Part shown: piece after piece, positions 33,093 to 42,485 of the stretch
Numbering within the stretch: the stretch's first letter is position 1
How the letters are laid out: every line of letters begins with the position of its first letter
NCBI RefSeq assembly: GCF_004683885.1
Contig: NZ_CP038440.1
Location: 2,700,001-2,764,000 of the forward strand
Source: Brevundimonas sp. MF30-B
Lineage (GTDB): Bacteria; Pseudomonadota; Alphaproteobacteria; Caulobacterales; Caulobacteraceae
Length of the DNA: 64,000 bases
Direction: 5' to 3'
Program-made: the position numbers and the translations under genes
The notes under the pieces: model-generated
Seen by the model: the letters and a program-made list of their open reading frames with translations, nothing else
Told to the model about the DNA's origin: nothing
Database searches by the model: none

Positions 33093-34015
33093 ACAGAATG
33101 CTGCCCGGCTCCCGCCCCGGCCTGCTGCCGCGCGACGCCGCCGGCGAGCCGTGGCTGGCCGTGGTCATCGCCGTGCTGTGCGCCCTGTCGTGTCTAGCCG
33201 CCGTCGGCGCCTCGGCGGCCGATCGGGCGGCCTTCGGATGGAGCGGCCGGCTGCGCGCCGAAGCCACCGTCCAGGTGCGCCCGCGCGTCAATGAGACCGG
33301 CGCCGTCGCCGCCGCTCGCGCCGCAGAGACCCTATCGGGGGTCACCGGCGTGTCCGAGGCCGAGGCCCTCGACCGCAAGGCGGCCGAGGCCCTGCTGCGG
33401 CCCTGGCTGGGCGACGCCGTCCTCCCCGACCTGCCGATCCCCAGTCTGGTGGTGGTGCGGCTCGACTCTGAGGATCCCGCCAGCGCCGCAACCCTCAGCC
33501 GCGCGCTGGCCGAGGCGGGGCTGGACGCCAGCGTGGACGATCACTCGCTGTGGCGCGGCGAGGTCGAGCGGTCGGCCGGGACCATCGCCGCCCTGTCGGG
33601 CCTAGCCTTTCTGCTGACCGCCTTCGCGGCCGCCTGCGCCGTCGCGTGGGCCACCCGCGCAGGCCTGGCCGCCCAGCGCCAGACGATCGAGACCCTGTCC
33701 CTGCACGGCGCCACCGACGGCTTCATCGCGGGCCTGTTCCAGCGACGTTACGGCCTGTTGGCGGCCGGCGCGGGCGCGGCGGGTGCGACGGGCGCGGGCC
33801 TGATGATCGTGATGGCGCGGTTCGTCGGCGGATCGGACGGCCTCAGCCCCGTTCTGCCGCTGGCCTGGGGCGACCTGCTGATCCTGCTGCCCTGCCCGAT
33901 CCTGGCCGCTCTGGTCGCCGTGCTCGCCGCCCGCTGGACAGCGCTGGCACAACTACGCGGCGGCGTATCGCTCCGACCCGGCTGGACGCTTGGCGGCCGG
34001 CGCGCGCGCGGCTAG
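33089..34015 (+). CDS. ftsX: Cell division protein FtsX
   Basis: The 308-residue permease-like partner of FtsE. It has a first TM helix (AVVIAVLCALSCLAAVGASAA), a periplasmic domain of about 130 residues (VTGVSEAEALDRKAAEALLRPWLG) and three further helices (IAALSGLAFLLTAFAAACAVAWA; LLAAGAGAAGATGAGLMIVMA; DLLILLPCPILAALVAVLAA). The GTG start at 33089 overlaps the ftsE stop (GTGA), showing translational coupling. Confidence 0.93.
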   Translation: MNRMLPGSRPGLLPRDAAGEPWLAVVIAVLCALSCLAAVGASAADRAAFGWSGRLRAEATVQVRPRVNETGAVAAARAAETLSGVTGVSEAEALDRKAAEALLRPWLGDAVLPDLPIPSLVVVRLDSEDPASAATLSRALAEAGLDASVDDHSLWRGEVERSAGTIAALSGLAFLLTAFAAACAVAWATRAGLAAQRQTIETLSLHGATDGFIAGLFQRRYGLLAAGAGAAGATGAGLMIVMARFVGGSDGLSPVLPLAWGDLLILLPCPILAALVAVLAARWTALAQLRGGVSLRPGWTLGGRRARG

Positions 34016-34024
34016 AGCAAATCC

Positions 34025-34660
34025 ATGAAATTCCTCGCCCTGGTCGGCATCGTCGCCCTGATGTGGCTGGTCGGCCTATTCGTCTTCGCCGATCGGGTGC
34101 GCGGGCTGTCGCCCGCAGACGAGCCGGCGCGCGCGGACGCCATCGTCGCCCTGACCGGCCCCTCGGCCGAGCGGGTCAACGCGTCCATCCGGCTGCTGGA
34201 GCAAGGCAAGGGCGACCGCCTCCTGATCTCGGGCGTCAACCGCGAGGTCCGCCGCCAGGAACTGCGCGCCCTGACGCCGGGATCAAGCCAGCTGTTCAAC
34301 TGCTGCGTCGATCTGGGCTTCGAGGCGGAGGACACAGTGGGTAACGCCCGCGAAATCGCAGCCTGGGCGCGGCGGCGGGGCTATGACAGCCTGATCGTGG
34401 TGACGTCTGACTATCACATGCCGCGCAGCCTGCTGGAGATCCGCAGCGCATTGCCGGGCGTTCGCCTCACGCCCTACGCCGTCTCGACGCCGTCGCTGGA
34501 CGACAGCGAGTGGTGGCGCGCCGCCGTCACCGCACGGCGCATGACGCTCGAGTATATGAAGTATCTGACGGTTCTGGGCCGTGAAGCCGGGCACCGACTG
34601 CGCGGCGTGCATCCCGAACGCGCGGCGACATCCGCTTCGACGGAGGCGGCTTCCGAATGA
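34025..34660 (+). CDS. YdcF/SanA-like DUF218 protein
   Basis: The 211-residue protein has one N-terminal membrane helix (FLALVGIVALMWLVGLFVFA) and a DUF218 domain: ADAIVALTGPSAERVNASIRLLEQGKGDRLLISGVN, then NAREIAAWARRRGYDSLIVVTSDYHMPRSLLEI. DUF218 proteins act on the cell envelope, and SanA types affect the outer-membrane barrier, but the reaction is unknown. The stop overlaps plsC (ATGA). The order ftsE-ftsX-DUF218-plsC is common in alphaproteobacteria. Confidence 0.9.
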   Translation: MKFLALVGIVALMWLVGLFVFADRVRGLSPADEPARADAIVALTGPSAERVNASIRLLEQGKGDRLLISGVNREVRRQELRALTPGSSQLFNCCVDLGFEAEDTVGNAREIAAWARRRGYDSLIVVTSDYHMPRSLLEIRSALPGVRLTPYAVSTPSLDDSEWWRAAVTARRMTLEYMKYLTVLGREAGHRLRGVHPERAATSASTEAASE

Positions 34661-35388
34661 CCACCCTGCGCTCGCTGATCTTCACCCTGTGGCTCTATCT
34701 TTCGATGGCGCTCTACGCTGTCATCCTGTCGCCCGCGCTTCTGATGCCGCACCGCCAGGCGATGGGCGTGGTCCGGATGTGGGCCAAGGCGGTGCTGTGG
34801 GGCCTGCGCATCTTCGCCGGCGTCAGGGTCGAGGTGCGTGGGCTTGAGCACCTGCCGACCGGTCCGGCCCTGGTCGCATCGAAACATCAGGGCATGCTGG
34901 ACGTGGTGGCGCTGCTGGCCATCCTGCCCGATCCGTGTTTCGTGCTGAAGAAGGAGCTGATGCCCCTGCCCTTCTTTGGCTGGTTCGCCTGGAAGACGAA
35001 GATGATCGCGGTGGATCGCTCGGGCCACGCCAAGGCGCTGAAGGACATGGCCCGGCAAGCGCGCGACCGTCTGTCCGAAGGCCGTCAGATCATCATCTTC
35101 CCGGAGGGCACGCGCACGACGCCCGGCCAGCCAGGCCACTACAAGCCCGGCGTGGCCGCCATCTATCGCGACCTCGACGGCCCCTGTTGGCCGGTGGCCA
35201 CCAACTCCGGCGTATCTTGGCCAGCCCACGGCTTCCGCCGCTACCCTGGCCTGGTTGCGTTCGAGTTCCTGGACCCGATCCCGGCCGGGATGAAGCGAGC
35301 ACCCTTCATGGCGTTGCTGGAAAGCCGCATCGAGACGGCCTCGAACGCCCTGCTGGAGCCAAAGACCCGGCCCGCGCATTTGGGATGA
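34657..35388 (+). CDS. plsC: 1-acyl-sn-glycerol-3-phosphate acyltransferase
   Basis: A 243-residue membrane enzyme that acylates lysophosphatidic acid to phosphatidic acid. It has an N-terminal hydrophobic segment (LIFTLWLYLSMALYAVILSPALL), the catalytic H-x4-D motif in SKHQGMLDVV, the acceptor-binding FPEGTRTTPGQ, and GCWPVATNSG-like motif IV (PCWPVATNSGVSW). Its ATG overlaps the DUF218 gene. Confidence 0.93.
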   Translation: MTTLRSLIFTLWLYLSMALYAVILSPALLMPHRQAMGVVRMWAKAVLWGLRIFAGVRVEVRGLEHLPTGPALVASKHQGMLDVVALLAILPDPCFVLKKELMPLPFFGWFAWKTKMIAVDRSGHAKALKDMARQARDRLSEGRQIIIFPEGTRTTPGQPGHYKPGVAAIYRDLDGPCWPVATNSGVSWPAHGFRRYPGLVAFEFLDPIPAGMKRAPFMALLESRIETASNALLEPKTRPAHLG

Positions 35389-35423
35389 CGGTCCGCGCAT
35401 CGCGGACGTGTCGGAGCCTCCCC

Positions 35424-36206
35424 ATGCGCCTTCGCGCTCTTGTTGCCGCCGCCCTCATGACCGCCGCGGCCTCGCCCGCCCTCGCCCAGACCCAGCCGTT
35501 CGAGCGCGTGACGCCCGCGCCCCAGGGCTGGACCGTCGATGTCGGCGTCGGCGCCCTGTACCGCAAGGATTCCAGCGGCGACACGGGCTCCAAGACCACG
35601 GTCCTGCCGGGTGCGATGATCAACTACCGCGACCTGGTCTATCTGAACCCCATCGAGGGCCTGGGCTGGAACGTCGTCAGTCAGGACGATTTCCGCGCCG
35701 GCGTGCAACTGCGCCCGCGCTTCGGCGCCGACGACATCGAGGGGCTGAACATCGACCGTCCCGGCTTCGGCGGCGATCTGGCGGCCTATGCCTACAAGCG
35801 CCTGCCCGGCAACATCGTTGTCGGCGGCCGCGTCAGCCGCGACATCTCCGGCGAGACCGACGGGACGGAGTACCAGGCCTCCATCGGCCATCAGCGCGTG
35901 ACGCCGGTTGGCCTGCTGTCCGGCACCGTCTATGTGCGGGGCGGCGACGACAAGCTGGCGAATGCTTACTATGGCGTCAGCGCGGTCGAGGCGGCGGCCA
36001 ACGGCATTCCCGCCTATTCGCCGGACGGCGGCCTGCAGGGCGCGGGCGTCAACCTGATCCTGCTGGCGCCGATCGCGCCGCGCTGGGCCGTGGGCGGACT
36101 GGTCGGCTACGAGCGCCGCCTGGGCGACATCGCCGACAGCCCGCTGTCACAGAATGACGACACCGTGCGCGCCGGCGTCTTCGTGGCGCGGCGCTTCGGG
36201 GGCTGA
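35424..36206 (+). CDS. MipA/OmpV family outer-membrane protein
   Basis: The 260-residue protein has a signal peptide (LVAAALMTAAASPALAQ) and a beta-barrel pattern: TVDVGVGALYRKDSSGD, AMINYRDLVYLNPIEGLGWNVV, FRAGVQLRPRFGADDIEG, and a C-terminal strand RAGVFVARRFGG. MipA is a scaffolding protein for murein enzymes, but many members are simple barrels of unknown use. Start 35424 is chosen for the signal peptide; the frame is open upstream by chance. Confidence 0.85.
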   Translation: MRLRALVAAALMTAAASPALAQTQPFERVTPAPQGWTVDVGVGALYRKDSSGDTGSKTTVLPGAMINYRDLVYLNPIEGLGWNVVSQDDFRAGVQLRPRFGADDIEGLNIDRPGFGGDLAAYAYKRLPGNIVVGGRVSRDISGETDGTEYQASIGHQRVTPVGLLSGTVYVRGGDDKLANAYYGVSAVEAAANGIPAYSPDGGLQGAGVNLILLAPIAPRWAVGGLVGYERRLGDIADSPLSQNDDTVRAGVFVARRFGG

Positions 36207-36219
36207 TGCCTCCGTCTCG

Positions 36220-37308
36220 TCAGGTCGCTGCGAACTCGCTCAGGGCGTCGATCACGGCCCGGTTCTGGTCTTCGGTGCCGATGGTGATCCGCAGCGATTC
36301 CGGCAGGCCGTAGCCGCCCACCGGGCGCACGATGATGCCCTTGGCGTTCAGATAGTCGTTGGCGGCGGAGGCGCGTTCGGGCGTGCCGAAACGCACCATG
36401 ACGAAGTTGCCGGCCGACGGCAGCACTTCGAAGCCGAAGCCGCGCAGGGCCTGGGTCAGGCGCGGCCGCCAGGTCTGGACCAGATCGCGCGACGCCTGTT
36501 GGTGCGCCTCGTCGGCCAGGGCGGCCGTCGCAGCCTCCAGACCCGGCACCGAAACGTTGAACGGCAGGCGGATGCGGTCCACCGCCTCGGCCACCGCCAG
36601 CGGCGCATAGCCAAAGCCGATGCGCAGGCCGCCCAGGCCGTGGATCTTGGAGAAGGTGCGCGTCACCACGATGTTGGCGGCGTCGCGCGCCATCGGCAGG
36701 CTGGTCTCCCAGTCGGCCTCGGTCACGAACTCGGCGTAGGCCTCGTCCACCACCAGCAGGATGTCGGGGCGCAGGCCCTCGTGCAGGCGGCGGATTTCGT
36801 CGGGCGTGTTGTAGCTGCCGGTCGGGTTCGACGGGCTGGAGACATAGACGATGCGCGTGCGCTCATCGACCAGTGACAGCAGGGCCTCGGGCGTCGCCTT
36901 GAACTCGGGCTCGTCGGCCAGACGGACCTCCGCCTCGCAGGCCTTGGCCGAGATTCGATAGGCCAGAAAGCCGTACTGGCCGGTGACGATGTTGTCGCCG
37001 GGCCGCAGATAGGTCTGGTTCAGCAGGGCGAAGACCTCGTCCGAGCCATTGCCGAAGATCAGCCGCTCGGGCTCCAGCCCATGGGTTTCGGCCACGGCGT
37101 CGCGCAGCTTGGAGGCCCGGCCGTCAGGATAGATGTGAATGTTCTTGAGCGCCGCCTCATAGGCCGCCCGCGCCTTCTCGCCGGCGCCCAGGGCGTTCTC
37201 GTTGGACGACAGCTTCATCGGCTCGGCCACGCCGGCGATGGCCGACTTGCCGCCGACATAGGGCGCGATGTCCAGGATGCCGGGCTTGGGCGTGGGAAGG
37301 TCGGTCAT
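36220..37308 (-). CDS. hisC: Histidinol-phosphate aminotransferase
   Basis: A 362-residue fold-type I PLP enzyme that makes histidinol phosphate, and often aromatic amino acids in this group. PLP Lys is in TRTFSKIHGLGGLRIGF; the Asn/Asp contacts lie in YVSSPSNPTGSYN and LLVVDEAYAEF; a C-terminal Arg is in ESLRITIG. It is the last gene of an operon with the chorismate mutase-like gene 20 bases upstream, which supports a shared role in aromatic amino acids. Confidence 0.95.
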   Translation of the reverse strand: MTDLPTPKPGILDIAPYVGGKSAIAGVAEPMKLSSNENALGAGEKARAAYEAALKNIHIYPDGRASKLRDAVAETHGLEPERLIFGNGSDEVFALLNQTYLRPGDNIVTGQYGFLAYRISAKACEAEVRLADEPEFKATPEALLSLVDERTRIVYVSSPSNPTGSYNTPDEIRRLHEGLRPDILLVVDEAYAEFVTEADWETSLPMARDAANIVVTRTFSKIHGLGGLRIGFGYAPLAVAEAVDRIRLPFNVSVPGLEAATAALADEAHQQASRDLVQTWRPRLTQALRGFGFEVLPSAGNFVMVRFGTPERASAANDYLNAKGIIVRPVGGYGLPESLRITIGTEDQNRAVIDALSEFAAT

Positions 37309-37328
37309 TCAGGTTTTCCGAAAGCTGT

Positions 37329-38006
37329 TCAGAACAGGGGCGCGGCGCCGATCACGCCGCTCAGTGCGCCGGGCGCATTCGTCAGCCGCCCGTCCTCGGC
37401 CTGCACATAGCCCGTCAGCATGAACAGCTTCAAGCCGCCCGACGTCGCCAGTGGTTCGGCCGCGAGGCCCGCAGCCGAAAGGGCCTCGACGATCTGGCCG
37501 TCCGGCCAGGCGCTGTCGGTGATCCAGAAGGTGCGATCGTCGCCGGTTGGCCCCGGCGCGTCGGTCGCGACCATCAAGGCGCGGGGCCGACCGGCCGGGT
37601 CGTCCGGCAGGGCGCCGATGACGAACAGGTCGTTGCGCGCCAGAAGCCGCCCCCACCAGGGCTTGGCCGCCGCCACGTCGATCAGGGCGCATCCGCCCGG
37701 CGCCAGGGCTGAGAGCGCCGCTTCGGGATCGCCGGTGGGCCGCACGGCGGCGAAGCCGAACCGGTCCGCCGCCAGCGCCGTCGACAAGCCGCCCGCCGTC
37801 AGCACAGTGCGCCGGCCCATCCGCCCCAGCAGGGCCTTCACCGCCCCCGCCTCGGCTGGCGTCGCTCCCATCAGCGCTTCGCGCAGCGCCAGGGCCTCGG
37901 CGTCCGGCGCGCCGCCCCGACCGGCCGCCAGCCGCGCCCGGACGGCCTCAACGAGGGCGCGGTCCAGTCGCGCGCGCTCCGCGTCGCGTTCCGGTTCGAC
38001 CAGCAT
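37329..38006 (-). CDS. Chorismate mutase / prephenate dehydratase-like protein (divergent)
   Basis: The 225-residue protein is only weakly recognisable. The N-terminal helix (ERARLDRALVEAVRARLAAG) looks like the first helix of an AroQ chorismate mutase. The middle is a small alpha/beta part, and the last third (RALMVATDAPGPTGDDRTFWITDS then VEALSAAGLAAEPLATSGGLKLFMLTGYV) resembles the end of prephenate dehydratase plus an ACT-like domain. The classical dehydratase TRF/ESR motifs are not clear. It is translationally coupled to DUF2125 upstream (TGATG) and sits before hisC, which suits tyrosine/phenylalanine synthesis. Treat the function as tentative. Confidence 0.5.
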   Translation of the reverse strand: MLVEPERDAERARLDRALVEAVRARLAAGRGGAPDAEALALREALMGATPAEAGAVKALLGRMGRRTVLTAGGLSTALAADRFGFAAVRPTGDPEAALSALAPGGCALIDVAAAKPWWGRLLARNDLFVIGALPDDPAGRPRALMVATDAPGPTGDDRTFWITDSAWPDGQIVEALSAAGLAAEPLATSGGLKLFMLTGYVQAEDGRLTNAPGALSGVIGAAPLF

Positions 38007-39049
38007 CAGAACAACTTCGGCGCAGGGGCCAGGGTGAACGGCCCCAGGAAGGTCCGGCCGTTGCGGAAGGTCAGCACAAGATCGCCCGCCCCCGGCGTCT
38101 GCGCCGCCGCCCGCGCTGCGCCGGGTCGGTCGACGGCCCCCGTGGCCGAATCCGCCAGGCCGGCGATGGCCGCAGACGGCTGTTCGGCCCGCAGCGTCAC
38201 CTGGCCGATCAGGCGGCCCTCCTCGTCGGCGCGCAGGTCGTCGCTGGCCACGGTGGTGCGGCTGTCGCCGGCTTCGACCTCGCCTCGGATGCCGGTGAAA
38301 TGGCCGCCGGCCTCGGTCCAGGCGCTGAAGACGCCGGCAGAATCCATGCCCCTCAGCCGAGAGGCGTCGGTGACCACCGCCTCCAACTGGGCGGTCAGCC
38401 GCCCGTTTTGGGCCAGGCCGCTGACCGGACCGTCGGGCCGCCCCTCGGCGTCCATCAGGCGAAACAGCACATCCACGTCGTCGCCGGGCGCGTTGCGGCC
38501 CTCGATCACATGCGGCCGCATATACAGTTCAATGCGCTCGGCGCCCCCGATGGGAAACACATCGGCGCCGGCGTGGGCGGTGAAGACCGGCTTGACCATT
38601 TCGACCGCCACATTGGGCCAGCGCTGCGTCAGGCCCGACACGCTCATGCGGATGGCGTCGCCGCGAACGGCCACCTCGCCCTTGTCGCCCCGACTCAGCA
38701 CAAGTCCCTCGGGCGCTATGATGACCCAGCGCGTGGGATTGTAGGCATTGGCCTCGGCGATCAGTTGGGGCGCCGCGACGCCATGGCCGGACGGCGCGAT
38801 CAGCCGCGCGTGCGGGATCGCCAGCCGGGCCCGAAACGGCCAGCCCGTCACCCGCACCTCGGCGTGCTCCACGGCCCAGCCGCTGTCAGCCAGCGTCTCG
38901 GCCTGGGCCATCACGCGCGCCTCCACCTGCTGGGCCAGGACGAACCACCAGGCGGTCCACGCTGTCAGCACGGCGAGGAAGATCCCCAGCGGAATATACA
39001 GGCCTTTGCGGCTGTGGCGGGGGGCCTGGGCGGGCGGAGTGTCGGACAT
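38006..39049 (-). CDS. DUF2125 family membrane-anchored protein
   Basis: The 347-residue protein has one TM helix near the N-terminus (LYIPLGIFLAVLTAWTAWWFVLA) and a long extracytoplasmic beta-rich domain (WAVEHAEVRVTGWPFRARLAIPHARL, WVIIAPEGLVLSRGDKGEVAVRGDAIRMSVSG), the hallmark of DUF2125. It resembles AsmA-like or lipid-transfer repeats. Its stop overlaps the next start as TGATG, so it leads the hisC operon. Function unknown. Confidence 0.88.
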   Translation of the reverse strand: MSDTPPAQAPRHSRKGLYIPLGIFLAVLTAWTAWWFVLAQQVEARVMAQAETLADSGWAVEHAEVRVTGWPFRARLAIPHARLIAPSGHGVAAPQLIAEANAYNPTRWVIIAPEGLVLSRGDKGEVAVRGDAIRMSVSGLTQRWPNVAVEMVKPVFTAHAGADVFPIGGAERIELYMRPHVIEGRNAPGDDVDVLFRLMDAEGRPDGPVSGLAQNGRLTAQLEAVVTDASRLRGMDSAGVFSAWTEAGGHFTGIRGEVEAGDSRTTVASDDLRADEEGRLIGQVTLRAEQPSAAIAGLADSATGAVDRPGAARAAAQTPGAGDLVLTFRNGRTFLGPFTLAPAPKLF

Positions 39050-39144
39050 GGCGCTCCCATAAACGCAATTCGCCCGGCGTCGAAGCAGGCGGGGTCGGAA
39101 CGCGCCCGACGGCCGCTCGTTCGATGGGCGAAAGGGAGAGCCCT

Positions 39145-39579
39145 ATGGAAATGCAGAGCCTGCATCGCGGACGCTTGGTCGATCACATTCAGCTGGTGGT
39201 GAAAGACCTCACCGCCAGCCGCCGCTTCTATGACGCCGTGCTGGGCGTGCTGGGCGTCCCGGTCGATTTCGAGATCGAGGGCATGTTCGGCGCCGACGAA
39301 CTGGTGGTCTCGACCGCCGACAGCGAAGGCGCGCAGGGTCTGCTGACCGGCCGCACCCACCTGGCGTTCCAAGCCCGCGACGAGGCCATGGTGCAGGCCG
39401 CCCATGCCGCTGGCCTGAAAGGAGGCGGTCAGGACAACGGTGCGCCGGGTCTGAGGCCTTATCACCCCGGCTACTACGCCGCCTTCCTTCTGGACCCGGA
39501 CGGGAACAACATCGAGATCGTCTTCCACGGTCCGGCAGACCGCAGCGCGGACAGCATCAAGATCAGCTTCGAGAACTGA
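39145..39579 (+). CDS. VOC family protein
   Basis: A 144-residue vicinal-oxygen-chelate domain protein: VDHIQLVVKDLTASRRFYDAVLGVLG, LTGRTHLAFQARDEAMVQAAHAAGLKGGG, YYAAFLLDPDGNNIEIVFHG. Metal ligands are likely the first His, the middle His and Glu in NNIEIV. The start 39145 is supported by AAGGGAGAG upstream. Its 3' end overlaps the dinG-like gene by 17 bases. The substrate is unknown. Confidence 0.87.
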   Translation: MEMQSLHRGRLVDHIQLVVKDLTASRRFYDAVLGVLGVPVDFEIEGMFGADELVVSTADSEGAQGLLTGRTHLAFQARDEAMVQAAHAAGLKGGGQDNGAPGLRPYHPGYYAAFLLDPDGNNIEIVFHGPADRSADSIKISFEN

Positions 39580-42427
39580 CGTCGGGAGCCAGGAACGCTC
39601 CCACGCTCTCCACCGCCTCGGCCAGGCCCATGCGTTGCACCTCGACGCCGGGCGGCAGGCTGGCGAACAGTCGGGTCGGGGCGGCCGCATCCAGCATGAC
39701 GAAGACGCCCCGATCGTCGGCGCGGCGGATCAGCCGGCCAAAGGCCTGGGCGATACGGGCGCGGGCCAGGGCGTCGTCGTACCCCTTGCCGCCCAGACGC
39801 TCGCGACGGGCCTTGTGCAGCAGGTCAGGGCGCGGCCACGGCACGCGGTCGAAGGCCAGGATGCGAAGCGAGCGGCCGGGCACGTCCACGCCGTCGCGCA
39901 CCGCATCGGTGCCCAGCAGACAGCTGTCCTGTTCGGCGCGGAACATGTCGACCAGGGCGCCGACCTCCAGCGGATCGACGTGCTGGGCGTAGAGCGGCAG
40001 GCCGTGCCGGGCCAGGTCCGGCCCCAGCCGCTCATAGACCGCCTTCAGCCGACGGATGGCGGTGAACAGGCCCACTCCGCCTCCGCCCGCCGCCAGGAAC
40101 AGTTCGCGCAGCGCCGCCGCCGTCTGGCGCGGGTCGTCCTTGACCAGATCGTTGACGACGATGACGCGGCTGTTGGCCTCGTAATCGAACGGGCTTTCGA
40201 CCTTCAGCGTGCGCGCCGGCTGGATCAGCCGCGCCGCGCCGGTGCGCATCCGCGCCAGGTCGAACGGCTCCTCGGCCGCCGGGTCCGACAGGGTGGCCGA
40301 GGTCACCAGCACGCCGTGGGCCGGCAGGATCACCGCCGCCTCCAGCGGCACGGTCGGATCGATCCAGTGACGGCGCAGGGCCACGTCGTGGATGCGGCCG
40401 AACGCCGTCTCGGCCGACAGCCAGTCCACGAAATCGGGGTCGGGCTGATCCGACGCCTCCTCCAGCGCCGCCAGCATGGAGCGCCAACCCGGCAGGGTCA
40501 TGCGCGCACGCCGGTCCAGACCCCGCAGCGCGCCCTCGATGCGGGCGCGGGCCGAGCCGTCCAGCTCGGACGCCTCTTCGTCCAGAATATCCTCCAGGTG
40601 CCGCGACAGGGCCAGCAGAGGCGCCTCGACGGCGGCGATGGCGCGGGCGGCGGCGCGGGCGGCCTCGACCACCGGCTCGGTGACCGGACGAAGCGCGCAC
40701 TCCATGCCGAACTCGGCCCCGCCAGGCCCCGAGGCTTCTGAGGTTCGCGCGCGCAGCTGGTCCAGCGCGGCGGCCAGGAACTGTTCGATCGGGCCGACCG
40801 GATTGATCTCTCCCGAGGCCGGGGCGATGCGGCCCGACACGCCCTCGCCCGGGAACGCGGCGGCGGCGCGGATGGCGTCGGTCAGGGCCGTGCGGGCGGC
40901 TTCATTGTCGGCGCACAGGTCGCCCAGCCGCTGTTCCAGCCCGCGCCCGCGTCGGCCGCGCCCTTCGGGCCCGCGAATCCAGCGGCGCAGCTCGGCCGCC
41001 TCCTGACCGGACAGGCAGGCTGAGAAGGCGCTGTCGGCGGCGTCGAACAGATGGTGGCCCTCGTCGAAGACGATCCGCTTCAGCGCCGCCGTCTCGCCGT
41101 CCTGCTTCTGACCGCGCGCCGAGCGGGCGCCGTCGAAGGCGGCCTGGGTCATGACCAGGGCGTGGTTTGCCACCACCAGATCGGCCCGGCGGCTGGCGCG
41201 GATCGTCTTTTCGACGAAGCACATTCGATAGTGCGGGCAGCCCGCGTGCACGCACTCGCCCCTCCGGTCCACCAGATTGGCGGCCGAAGCCTGATGCGCC
41301 GGTGGGGCGGCGAACAGGCCGGGCAGCCAGCCGGGATAGTCGCCCCCGGTCATGTCGCCGTCGCGCGAATGCAGCGCCCAGCGGCTGGCCAGGGCCAGGC
41401 CGATCAGGTCGCCGTTGCCCAGCTGGGCCGCCTGAACCATCTCCTGCAGGTTCAGCAGGCAGAGGTAGTTTTCGCGCCCCTTGCGGACGACTGCCTTCTT
41501 CTTGCGCTCGGCCGGATCGGGCCACAGGCTGGCGCTTTCGCGGTCGATCTGGCGTTGCAGGGCACGGGTGTAGGTCGACACCCAGGCCGCGCCTTGATTG
41601 CGCTCGGCCCACAGGCTGGCGGGCGCCAGATAGCCCAAGGTCTTGCCCGTGCCCGTGCCCGCTTCGGCCAGCAGCATGCGCGGCCGGCCTTCCTCGTCGC
41701 GCGGTGAAAAGGCGTAGGCCGCCTCGGCGGCGTAGTCGGACTGGGTCGGCCGCGCCTCGTCCAGCCCGCCGGCCTGAAGCAGCTTCTCCAGCCGGATGCG
41801 CGCGCTTTCGCTGTCGACGGGGGCCGAGCCCGCCTCGCCGCGCGGCGCCTCGTCTTCCCACTCGGTCAGGCGCGACCAGACGTCCAGGCCCGAGCCGCGA
41901 AGCCGTCGCTCGCGCGCGCCGGTCTCCAGCGCCGCCACGACGCGCGCGCCCCAGGCCCAGCCCGCGCGATCCAGTGTAAGAGCCAGGGTCAGCGCCTCTT
42001 CGCGCCCCGGATAGGCGGGCTCGGACAACTCGGCCAGAAGCGCGCCCGCCGCCTCGCGCAGTGCGACCGCCTGCGCCTCCGCGCCCTTGGGCTCAGCCCG
42101 CCCCAACGCCAGCGCCAGCCCCGCCGCCGACGGCGCACAGAACCGCGCCGGCCGCACGAAGGCGAACAGCTCCAGCACATCCATCATCTGATCGGAGCGC
42201 GCGGGCGGCGACAGGCCCAGCCGACGCGCCGTCAGGCTGGCGTGCGCGACCATGACCCGCCCGCCGGTGAACAGCCCCTCGGCGGCGCCGCGCCCGATCT
42301 TGCGCGCCCCCTGATCGTCGCACACCGCCCCGGCGCCCGGCGGCGTCGCCAGGGCGGGCGGCAGATCGGCGACGGCGTTGGAGCGCGCGGCGACCTTGGG
42401 GGTTTCAATGAGGGAGTCGTCGGTCAC
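39563..42427 (-). CDS. dinG: DinG-family ATP-dependent DNA helicase
   Basis: A 954-residue superfamily 2 helicase with an XPD-like iron-sulfur domain. Walker A is AEAGTGTGKT; the DEAH-like box is FDEGHHLF. Cluster cysteines are in ENYLCLLNL and the group GECVHAGCPHYRMCF. Late motifs include HGVLVTSATL and IRRLK...; the C-terminus has LIRRADDRGVFVMLDA. The first 230 residues or so are extra relative to E. coli DinG (716 residues) and unlike an exonuclease domain I could recognise. It unwinds 5'-tailed, R-loop or G4 structures (family knowledge). It is divergent from the Lhr-type helicase. Confidence 0.9.
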   Translation of the reverse strand: MTDDSLIETPKVAARSNAVADLPPALATPPGAGAVCDDQGARKIGRGAAEGLFTGGRVMVAHASLTARRLGLSPPARSDQMMDVLELFAFVRPARFCAPSAAGLALALGRAEPKGAEAQAVALREAAGALLAELSEPAYPGREEALTLALTLDRAGWAWGARVVAALETGARERRLRGSGLDVWSRLTEWEDEAPRGEAGSAPVDSESARIRLEKLLQAGGLDEARPTQSDYAAEAAYAFSPRDEEGRPRMLLAEAGTGTGKTLGYLAPASLWAERNQGAAWVSTYTRALQRQIDRESASLWPDPAERKKKAVVRKGRENYLCLLNLQEMVQAAQLGNGDLIGLALASRWALHSRDGDMTGGDYPGWLPGLFAAPPAHQASAANLVDRRGECVHAGCPHYRMCFVEKTIRASRRADLVVANHALVMTQAAFDGARSARGQKQDGETAALKRIVFDEGHHLFDAADSAFSACLSGQEAAELRRWIRGPEGRGRRGRGLEQRLGDLCADNEAARTALTDAIRAAAAFPGEGVSGRIAPASGEINPVGPIEQFLAAALDQLRARTSEASGPGGAEFGMECALRPVTEPVVEAARAAARAIAAVEAPLLALSRHLEDILDEEASELDGSARARIEGALRGLDRRARMTLPGWRSMLAALEEASDQPDPDFVDWLSAETAFGRIHDVALRRHWIDPTVPLEAAVILPAHGVLVTSATLSDPAAEEPFDLARMRTGAARLIQPARTLKVESPFDYEANSRVIVVNDLVKDDPRQTAAALRELFLAAGGGGVGLFTAIRRLKAVYERLGPDLARHGLPLYAQHVDPLEVGALVDMFRAEQDSCLLGTDAVRDGVDVPGRSLRILAFDRVPWPRPDLLHKARRERLGGKGYDDALARARIAQAFGRLIRRADDRGVFVMLDAAAPTRLFASLPPGVEVQRMGLAEAVESVGAFLAPDVSSRS

Positions 42428-42485
42428 CGCCCCTAGATAGCGTCGAACCGGATGAAACGGAACGGGAACATGCTATGAGCCGGAT

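Noticed and set aside
42445..42469. Repeated GAAC/GAAA words between dinG and the Lhr-type gene, considered as a LexA (SOS) box.
   Set aside because: The alphaproteobacterial LexA box needs GTTC-N7-GTTC (11-base period); the spacings here are 15, 6 and 9.
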